6,658 nucleotides of DNA from Saprospiraceae bacterium. Its GTDB lineage: Bacteria > Bacteroidota > Bacteroidia > Chitinophagales > Saprospiraceae. Position numbers and translations under genes: made by a program. Below, piece by piece: positions 1-6,101 of the stretch; within the stretch, counting starts at the first letter, position 1, and each line of letters starts with the position of its first letter. The stretch is from contig JABDJE010000088.1 in the NCBI GenBank assembly GCA_013002625.1, forward strand, positions 1 to 6,658, read 5' to 3'. The notes below the pieces were generated by a model that was not told the origin of the DNA, did not search any database, and saw only the letters and a list, made by a program, of their open reading frames with translations.

Positions 1-1950
1 ATCCTGATTAATACTTAAAGCACTGAACGGAATGCCATTCAGAATATTATCTGGACAAACAATCAATTGATTCAGACTTGTATCAATATACGGATTGAGA
101 ATAATAGAAGCCAAAGTATGATTTGCATCTATATCCAGCGTATCCTCACGAATGAGGTCATTGTATACTTTGCGTGCCGTAGTTTCTGTGAGGGTCATAT
201 CGAAGGTATCAAGGACACATGTATCGGAAGTAAGGGATAATACGATACCGTATTCCTGCCCAAAGAAATAATCGATGTACTGCGCATGGTGTTCACCAAG
301 TATGATTTGGAGCCCCTTTAAATCCATTTCAGTGCTGTCTGCTTCCAGGGAGATTTGTTCTTGTGGGTATTGGGCAAGCAGTTCGTCCTTTTCCTTGTAT
401 GCAAAGTAAAGGTCTTTATAGAATTCAGAATCGAAGGGTTTGATGGTATTGAAATGATCGCATGAATCCAGGCAGGATTCTATGATGTGGTTCAATGCAG
501 TTAATTTCTTTTGATCTCTATGACTTAGATTTAAAAAATATTGGGACCGATGCTTGCGGTCTGCAATTTTAATCGATCTATTCTTAGCTTCAGATAGCGT
601 TTGGAATGCTTGATTCAGATGTTGTTTTTGAGGATCGATTTGGTTGAGGTGGAAGAGGGTTTTGAGAACGTTTTCGGAAGCTGAGGCAAGCATGTCACCA
701 TAATGAGAAATGTCCTCTTGATTAACAAAATCCACCTTCTTTTTTTGAGCCACAAAATTTTCCAAAGCCAACTCTAAACTTTGACGGCTATCAATTTCCA
801 TTTCAAAATAAATGGAACCCTTTGTCCTTAAAAAAGAGTATTGCTCTATTGACATCTGTCTGATACTATCACATGGAAGATAGTTTAAAGCCAGATTTGA
901 ATTTTCCAATGCATGATTGTAATTGCCAAATGTTTTATTTATAAAGGCTTTGAAATCATATATTCGATTATCAATGTCACTACATTCGAAACTCGAAAGT
1001 TCAACACCCGAGATTAAATTTAACGCTTCTGAATACTCATTAAGTCTAAAGTAAACAAGGGCTTTTATGTATAAAGTATAACCCGTTAAAAATGGATTAA
1101 TTTCTTCAATCTTGTCAACATTTTCTAAATGATAAATTGCGTTGCTATAATTATTGAGAATGGCATTATTATATGCCAGTTGTAGTTCAGATAGATACCA
1201 TTGCTTCAAGGTAGTTGATTTATTGTATGCTAATTCAGAACATTTTTGAAAACAATTGATCGCAATTTTAAATTCGTATTGCTCCATGTAAAGAACTCCT
1301 AATCGAAATAAAAGTTTGGATATAATTATATCATATTCTTTATTAGGAATTTTAGTAGATAATGTGAATAGTGCGTAGTAGGTTGTCGAAAGCGCATTTT
1401 CAATTTTTGAACTGTACCTTTCTTGAGTTGATTTGTAATAAAGATCTTTTAAATAGAAATAATAGTATTCTTCTGTGTCATGATTGAATTTATATTCATC
1501 TAAACTTAATTCAAACTGATTATTAATAAAGAGATTCCTCTTAATTTCATTATATAGATCATTGTATACTAAACTGATTGGTTCTAATGTATCATAGGAT
1601 ACCTGATTTATTAAATTATATGCTTCATAGTATTCGTCTTCCTGTAACAGTACCCAAACAATAAATAGGATACATTCAGAAGTAGAACAAGAATTTTGCT
1701 CAATGTCATTTAAATTATTTTTTAATAATCCTTTAATTTCCTTCGAAAATATTCCTTTCTCATTTATCAATAACTTATCAATTTCACCGATTAATATTTC
1801 CCTGTTTTGAAATGGAAGATTCTGTATTGAACAATAAAAAGAAACAAAAGGTGTGAAAAGATTCTTCTCTTGGGGTAACGAAGAATTAGTGCAAGTCTCT
1901 AAGCTTACAAGAATTAATAAAGCATATAATATCAGAATGAATGATTTCAA
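1..1950 (-). CDS. TPR-CHAT domain protein with envelope signal, 3' end outside window
   Basis: The frame is open without a stop from 1962 to the left edge and gives 650 residues from a TTG at 1950. The first in-frame ATG is 221 codons further in (1287), which would remove the N-terminus, so TTG is preferred. It yields a signal-like start: K2, a hydrophobic run at residues 4-17, then LETC with Cys20, a lipobox that is imperfect because of Glu at -2. Residues about 211-405 form roughly five TPR-like helical repeats (for example LGVLYMEQYEFKIAINCF and ALVYFRLNEYSEAL). Residues 411-520 are a helical linker usual before CHAT domains. The motif PDNILNGIPFSAL at 633-645 matches the CHAT N-terminal PDGxLxxIPFxAL signature. 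CHAT domains are caspase-like cysteine peptidases; the His and Cys lie beyond the window, so activity cannot be judged. The TPR half is much more AT-rich than the CHAT half. The gene is divergent from the lipoprotein pair. The family call is confident, the substrate unknown. Confidence 0.9.
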   Translation of the reverse strand, partial: MKSFILILYALLILVSLETCTNSSLPQEKNLFTPFVSFYCSIQNLPFQNREILIGEIDKLLINEKGIFSKEIKGLLKNNLNDIEQNSCSTSECILFIVWVLLQEDEYYEAYNLINQVSYDTLEPISLVYNDLYNEIKRNLFINNQFELSLDEYKFNHDTEEYYYFYLKDLYYKSTQERYSSKIENALSTTYYALFTLSTKIPNKEYDIIISKLLFRLGVLYMEQYEFKIAINCFQKCSELAYNKSTTLKQWYLSELQLAYNNAILNNYSNAIYHLENVDKIEEINPFLTGYTLYIKALVYFRLNEYSEALNLISGVELSSFECSDIDNRIYDFKAFINKTFGNYNHALENSNLALNYLPCDSIRQMSIEQYSFLRTKGSIYFEMEIDSRQSLELALENFVAQKKKVDFVNQEDISHYGDMLASASENVLKTLFHLNQIDPQKQHLNQAFQTLSEAKNRSIKIADRKHRSQYFLNLSHRDQKKLTALNHIIESCLDSCDHFNTIKPFDSEFYKDLYFAYKEKDELLAQYPQEQISLEADSTEMDLKGLQIILGEHHAQYIDYFFGQEYGIVLSLTSDTCVLDTFDMTLTETTARKVYNDLIREDTLDIDANHTLASIILNPYIDTSLNQLIVCPDNILNGIPFSALSINQD

Positions 1951-2005
1951 TGCTTTATCAAATTATAGTTTATTTCTTATATTAATGAATCGAACAAAAT
2001 AAAAT
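1951..2005. promoter_or_regulatory. Divergent intergenic promoter region
   Basis: These 55 AT-rich bases separate the TTG of the CHAT gene from the ATG of the first lipoprotein gene, so both promoters must lie here or reach into the neighbouring coding sequence. On the minus strand TATAATTTG (1967-1959) is a perfect TATAAT hexamer and nearly fits the Bacteroidota -7 element TAnnTTTG, being one base longer. It would leave a leader of only about five bases, and no -33 TTTG stands at the right distance. On the plus strand I see no convincing element and no Shine-Dalgarno site before either start. The region is certain as a divergent spacer; the individual elements are weak. Confidence 0.35.
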
Positions 2006-2671
2006 ATGAAAACAACTAACACTATTTCGACAATTTTTTCTTTGTTAATAATTATTCTTATTTCTTCTTGCTGTATTAAAAAAATAGATCAATTTGGTGA
2101 TAAATATGCTCAAGGAATAATCTATACTGCTGCTTCTCCTTCCTACAATTGTGGTTTAATAAAGCTATTTTCTTCAGATGGAAGTGGCACTGTTGACCAT
2201 GACATGCCAGGGGTAATTTATTCAGATCCACTTAACCTTCATCCACAGGACACAGTAACTTTCCAAATAAAAAGCATTGGCGGTGTCGCACATGCAATTG
2301 ACGTTACAGAAGTATCAAGAACTGTAACATTATCACCTAAGAATGTATTTGATAATAAACTTAATAATGGATTTATGTCAGTACATAATTCATATTTACA
2401 TGCTTCAGAAAATTTACACGATTTTGGCCATGTTAGAGGACTAACAACTGAAAATCCTATGATAAGAAATGGTGTTACTTTCTATAAAGCTAGATTTGAA
2501 CAGACTATTGTTCTATCATCAGGTATTGACACAACTATTGTAACACCAATTTATATAAAGGGAATTCCTGCTTTCTGGGAAACTGAGCCGTACTGGATTC
2601 TCCAAGATTTTGTTCCAACAATAGAGGATACTTTAATTATCAGTGACTATAGTTTAACTCACGAACACTAA
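2006..2671 (+). CDS. Uncharacterised lipoprotein, 221 aa
   Basis: I do not recognise this family. The N-terminus is a clear lipoprotein signal: K2, a hydrophobic stretch at residues 10-19, then ISSC with Cys22 as the likely lipidated residue, followed by a second Cys23. The mature part alternates short hydrophobic and polar segments (TVTFQIKSI at 83-91, ARFEQTIVL at 162-170), suggesting a beta-rich, perhaps immunoglobulin-like fold. Histidines cluster in the middle (H127, H132, H138, H142) and the protein ends in HEH, which could bind a metal but may be chance. Cys49 is the only cysteine of the mature part besides the Cys22/Cys23 pair. The next gene starts nine bases after the stop, so the two are almost surely co-transcribed and may act together at the cell surface or in the periplasm. 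GC is about a third, higher than in the next gene. Confidence 0.8.
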   Translation: MKTTNTISTIFSLLIIILISSCCIKKIDQFGDKYAQGIIYTAASPSYNCGLIKLFSSDGSGTVDHDMPGVIYSDPLNLHPQDTVTFQIKSIGGVAHAIDVTEVSRTVTLSPKNVFDNKLNNGFMSVHNSYLHASENLHDFGHVRGLTTENPMIRNGVTFYKARFEQTIVLSSGIDTTIVTPIYIKGIPAFWETEPYWILQDFVPTIEDTLIISDYSLTHEH

Positions 2672-2680
2672 TGTGGGAAA

Positions 2681-4774
2681 ATGAATAGAATAAGGATATT
2701 TATTTTAAGTGTGATCGTATGCATTTTTAGCATTTCTTGTGATTGTAATAAATGCAAAGATGACTATGCAATCATCGAAAATGAATCTAATTTACCGGCA
2801 ATCCTTATTCGCAAGTCAATAAATAACAGGAATATTGAATATATCATTGATACGATTCCTAAACAATCTAGTTTAACGTTTGAATGTAAAGAGTTAAATC
2901 CATCGTCTGACTATGATTGGATAATGTATCAATTCGATTCACCTGTAAGGTTTGGAAAATCACCAAACGCAAAATCATTTAGAAAACCAAAATATAGAAA
3001 TATAAAATTAAACTTCTATGTTGATGACTGTTATGATAACTTCGAACTTGATGAATTGATAGATAAGACAATTTATTCTCTGAATAGAATCATTAAACTG
3101 CAGTTTGGAAATACAGTTATTAAAAAAGGTAAAGTATTTTTCAATCCAAGGTTTCAATACCAAAGTGGCGATGATTATTTTTCTCCATTAAACTATAGAG
3201 TTAAAGAAAGAACAGAATCTTCTTCAGAATTTGATGTCTTCGTTTATAGAGAAGGAAAGTATAGAGAGCTTCCTGGACGTACACAATCAACAGCGGGCAT
3301 AATTAAGTCCAAAGGAATTTTGCAGTCAGATATTAAAATAATAAATCCTGCTGTTCTGAATCACGAATTATTCCATTATCAATATAGCGATATTTTATCC
3401 TGTTCAGAATCCATGAGATCTTGTATTATGAATCAGGCTTACAATGTTTCAGTCGGCTTAAATTGGAATAACAATCTTGTTGTTAGTTCTGATATAAATC
3501 TATTAGACATTTCAAATTTAACTTCAGAAGTGATATTACCTCTGGATATTTTCTTTCAAGATTATACTACGAATATTGATTCAGTGTTGGGGTATTACCA
3601 AAATATAAGAAACCATATATATCAAAATTATTTATCAACCACTCACTTTAGCATTGATGCCTTTAAGAACCTCATAGGAGATAATAATTTTTTAGACTAT
3701 TTGAACCATCTAATAGAGTTAGAAGGTGTTTACAATATTAGTTCTTGTAGCCCCACAGAAGTTGCTTCATATTTCGTTCAAAGAAGTGATCAGTTCTTGA
3801 GCCGTGAAAGTAAATTAAAAGCCAATCAAAGTAAACAGAGAGAAGCAAAGAATTTTAAAGTTAAGAGTGTGGCGGAATTAGATTTAAAAGATAAAATAAT
3901 AGATCTGCCAGAGTTAAATAATTTGACGAAATCACACAATGATGAAATTAAAAGTAATAGAAGAAGCATCTCAAATTTCGGTGCATCCTTATGTCAAATT
4001 GATGATAATTTCATTGCAAGTGTAGATTTCCTAACTGATAGGTATTGGAGTTCAACTTCTCAATTATGGCCACAAGGATATTTAGACAATACAAGTATAA
4101 GGTTTAATAATAATCAAGATGTTTTATCAATTAATCCTGAAAATGAGGTTAACCAGGACAATAGCCTATATTTATTAAGATTTGGAATTAAGGCTCATTA
4201 TAATACACCAAATCCTAACTTCACAAAACAACCAATACTTTTAGAAATCGAATATGAAAGTATTAATAACAATAAAATAGAAATTAAAGAAATCGAAGTA
4301 GATACTTCTTGGACATGTGTGCTATTAAGTCCTATCAACTTAAATGGAAGTTTAAAGTCTGTTAAAATAAGCAACTCAGTTAATTTATGGGATGTTCCAA
4401 TATTATTAGACAATATTACTGTATTTAAACAAAGGCCTGCAGGCTATTCTATACCTATAGCATCAATAAGAAACATTCATTATAGTATTGAATCAAAAAT
4501 ACTACAAGGAATAGGAGATTCAATCTCAATTGAAAAGCCCTTAAATTATAAGTGGTTTGATCACTTTGATCTGAATAAAATGGGCCAAGAATTAGAAATT
4601 AAAGAACGTTTAGAAATTTGGCTAATTGCTAATTACAGATTTTATATCAATCAAGGGAATACTATTGAACAAAAGAAGTATGAAGAAATAATTTCTTCTA
4701 TAATCAAAATAAATCCTCAAGCTGAAGAAAGGTTTAGAATTTATAATGATTTTGTTGACAGATTGGGATTCTAA
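2681..4774 (+). CDS. Putative metzincin-like zinc metallopeptidase lipoprotein, 697 aa
   Basis: The signal is lipoprotein-like (residues 3-19 hydrophobic, SISC with Cys20, then Cys22 and Cys25 close behind). Residues about 105-260 resemble a zincin catalytic domain: a strand at NIKLNFYVDD (107-116), a helix at 121-137, a strand at FDVFVY (184-189), then the zinc-binding helix NHELFH with H228, E229 and H232, and CIMN (248-251), which resembles the metzincin Met-turn with Met250. The canonical third ligand, six residues after H232, is Ile238; Asp237 is one place early, so zinc binding is uncertain. After a charged linker (about 369-425) comes a beta-sandwich-like region (about 440-583) that may bind carbohydrate or protein, and then a helical tail. 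It forms an operon with the preceding lipoprotein gene; its stop overlaps the convergent anti-sigma-like gene by four bases. The HExxH is clear, the family is tentative. GC is very low. Confidence 0.75.
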   Translation: MNRIRIFILSVIVCIFSISCDCNKCKDDYAIIENESNLPAILIRKSINNRNIEYIIDTIPKQSSLTFECKELNPSSDYDWIMYQFDSPVRFGKSPNAKSFRKPKYRNIKLNFYVDDCYDNFELDELIDKTIYSLNRIIKLQFGNTVIKKGKVFFNPRFQYQSGDDYFSPLNYRVKERTESSSEFDVFVYREGKYRELPGRTQSTAGIIKSKGILQSDIKIINPAVLNHELFHYQYSDILSCSESMRSCIMNQAYNVSVGLNWNNNLVVSSDINLLDISNLTSEVILPLDIFFQDYTTNIDSVLGYYQNIRNHIYQNYLSTTHFSIDAFKNLIGDNNFLDYLNHLIELEGVYNISSCSPTEVASYFVQRSDQFLSRESKLKANQSKQREAKNFKVKSVAELDLKDKIIDLPELNNLTKSHNDEIKSNRRSISNFGASLCQIDDNFIASVDFLTDRYWSSTSQLWPQGYLDNTSIRFNNNQDVLSINPENEVNQDNSLYLLRFGIKAHYNTPNPNFTKQPILLEIEYESINNNKIEIKEIEVDTSWTCVLLSPINLNGSLKSVKISNSVNLWDVPILLDNITVFKQRPAGYSIPIASIRNIHYSIESKILQGIGDSISIEKPLNYKWFDHFDLNKMGQELEIKERLEIWLIANYRFYINQGNTIEQKKYEEIISSIIKINPQAEERFRIYNDFVDRLGF

Positions 4775-5385
4775 CCCAACTTCCCTCTCCTCCCCTCACT
4801 CAACGCCTCCTTAATCCTTTCTAAGATTAAAGCAGCCTTTTCATCCTCCCCTACCCTCAGATAAGAAAGCGCCAAATACCAGTTCACCTCAATCCGTAGA
4901 TTGCTGTCCCGCACATCCTTCAACGATTCAAGCATCTCAATAGCCTCTTCCATCTTATCCTGGCGCATTAAATTATACGCCATTCTAAAGTCAACCATCT
5001 CCTTTGATACCATCCCTTCAGATCGTGTACCCATATCAATTTCAGGGTCATCAATGTATAAAGCATATTGGTCTTCTCCCGGAAAGTCCGTCGGCGCTGA
5101 TGTCCATAACCAAATACTGGCCACCGCAAGCACCAATAAGCTCGCGGCGACAGAACCCGCCACCAATCTAGACATGCGCTTTGGATTCTTCACAACCGCC
5201 AAATCAGATATAAAACTCCGTACATCGTCTTCCAATAGTACATCCAACGCACCTTGCATTTTAACATACTCATCAAAAGCTGCTCTCAAGTCAGCATCGT
5301 CAGATAAGCGCTGTTCAAAAACAGTCTGTTCACCTTCTTCCATCTGACCCGCCAGATAACGTTCTATGTCGCGTTGTGTACCCAA
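4771..5385 (-). CDS. Anti-sigma-factor-like membrane protein with TPR-type tail, 204 aa
   Basis: The N-terminal 45 residues (DIERYLAGQ at 6-14, FEQRL at 23-27, LRAAFDEY at 33-40) look like the short helical sigma-binding region common in Bacteroidota anti-sigma proteins; the zinc-binding HxxxCxxC of ZAS proteins is absent. One membrane helix spans about 74-94, preceded by basic residues (K66, K69, R70, R73), so the N-terminus should be cytoplasmic and the rest periplasmic. Residues 131-195 form one or two TPR-like helical hairpins (NWYLALSYLRVGEDEKAA). The start is TTG at 5385, directly after the TAA of the sigma gene. The next ATG, codon 15, would cut the conserved DIERYL block, so TTG is preferred. 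The likely role is to hold the upstream ECF sigma factor at the membrane and to sense the envelope with its TPR tail; this rests on position and topology. GC is near 48%, far above the gene to its left. Confidence 0.85.
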   Translation of the reverse strand: MGTQRDIERYLAGQMEEGEQTVFEQRLSDDADLRAAFDEYVKMQGALDVLLEDDVRSFISDLAVVKNPKRMSRLVAGSVAASLLVLAVASIWLWTSAPTDFPGEDQYALYIDDPEIDMGTRSEGMVSKEMVDFRMAYNLMRQDKMEEAIEMLESLKDVRDSNLRIEVNWYLALSYLRVGEDEKAALILERIKEALSEGRRGKLG

Positions 5386-5937
5386 TTATATTATTTTAAT
5401 AAATGATTTTAACTTTTGTAAGCACTCGTGCTTCTTCTTACGCGCCATGCCTTCAGATTTATACCCCATTTGCAAAGCAATTTCTCGCATGCGTATACTG
5501 CTGGCCCACATCGTCATAACTTTTCGACACCGCTCATCCAACTGTTCTACACATTTTCGAATCTTATCTTTCAACTCCTCATCCATCCACTTGTCTTCGA
5601 CAGATAATTCTCCATCGCCTTCGTAAAACTGGTCGGTAGATAATTCCTTTTGAGATTGGCGGTGCATTTTAATCCACTCGTTCCGGGCCACAACAAAAAC
5701 ATAAGCCTTTACATCAGACTTCAATTCAAATAATGGCCGATAACATTGTTTAATGAATCCCATAATGGCTTTTACAAACACATCATTGGCCTTTTCTGCA
5801 TCACCACCATTCTTCAGAACAAAGTCATGGATAGAGTCTTTTAATTCGGGATGACCATACAGGAATTCAATGACCTTATTACGCGACGAAATATCCTTTC
5901 GCACCAACGCCACTATATCTCCTTGAATAACATCCAT
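5386..5937 (-). CDS. ECF-type RNA polymerase sigma factor, 183 aa
   Basis: Length and layout fit ECF (sigma-70 group 4) factors: region 2 at about 22-95 (DAEKANDVFVKAI at 46-58, then VKAYVFVVARNEWIKMHR at 76-93, the usual core and -10 binding helices) and region 4 at about 119-180. In region 4, QLDERCRKVMTM (132-143) leads into a helix-turn-helix, MREIALQMGYKSEGMARKKK (150-169), expected to read the -35 element. Region 3 is absent, as is usual for ECF factors. The start is ATG 5937; the stop TAA (5388-5386) is followed at once by the TTG of the anti-sigma-like gene in the same frame, so the pair is translationally coupled. A terminator upstream isolates this pair from the preceding gene, so it should have its own promoter in 5938-6031, where I see only weak matches to Bacteroidota elements. 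The regulon is unknown. Confidence 0.93.
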   Translation of the reverse strand: MDVIQGDIVALVRKDISSRNKVIEFLYGHPELKDSIHDFVLKNGGDAEKANDVFVKAIMGFIKQCYRPLFELKSDVKAYVFVVARNEWIKMHRQSQKELSTDQFYEGDGELSVEDKWMDEELKDKIRKCVEQLDERCRKVMTMWASSIRMREIALQMGYKSEGMARKKKHECLQKLKSFIKII

Positions 5938-5991
5938 TAATAAGAGTCTAAAAATTGAGATTGATTACCCTAAAATAGTAAAAAGAAAAGG

Positions 5992-6012
5992 TGAAACGTG
6001 AAAAGTAAAACG
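5992..6012 (+). repeat. Three tandem 7-base units (TNAAANG type)
   Basis: Three consecutive heptamers, TGAAACG, TGAAAAG and TAAAACG, lie upstream of the sigma gene. They reappear in inverted orientation on the other side of the terminator (6077-6097). The role is unknown; they could be an intergenic simple-repeat family or part of an extended RNA stem. Confidence 0.6.
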
Positions 6013-6031
6013 CGTTAGGTCTGTGACCCAT

Positions 6032-6069
6032 AAAAAAACGAGCTTCAATAACCCAATATTGAAACTCGT
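6032..6069 (-). terminator. Rho-independent terminator of the VPS10/BNR-type gene
   Basis: Read on the minus strand, a 13-base stem (6069-6057 with 6050-6038) closes a six-base loop, TTGGGT. All positions pair, with a single G-U wobble, and the stem runs straight into seven T residues. It begins about 32 bases after the stop codon at 6102, so it ends transcription of that gene and separates it from the sigma operon. There is no T tract on the plus strand, so it works in one direction only. Confidence 0.9.
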
Positions 6070-6076
6070 CCCATTT

Positions 6077-6097
6077 CGTTTGACGTTTTACTTTATA
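6077..6097 (-). repeat. Inverted copy of the 7-base repeat units
   Basis: On the minus strand this reads as three heptamers, TATAAAG, TAAAACG and TCAAACG. The segment 6084-6099 is a reverse complement of 5997-6012 at 14 of 16 positions, so the two repeat blocks form an outer arm pair around the terminator hairpin. Confidence 0.55.
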
Positions 6098-6101
6098 CGC
6101 C

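Noticed and set aside
4198..4413. 71-codon open frame on the minus strand
   Set aside because: It lies wholly inside the metallopeptidase gene on the opposite strand; its hydrophobic run is what AT-rich antisense sequence tends to encode, and it has no start context or neighbours of its own.
4901..5347. 148-codon open frame on the plus strand
   Set aside because: It is antisense to the anti-sigma-like gene; its serine-rich, low-complexity translation has no recognisable domain, while the minus-strand frame has a membrane helix and TPR pattern.
5366..5626. 86-codon open frame on the plus strand
   Set aside because: It is antisense to region 4 of the sigma factor and shows no family features.
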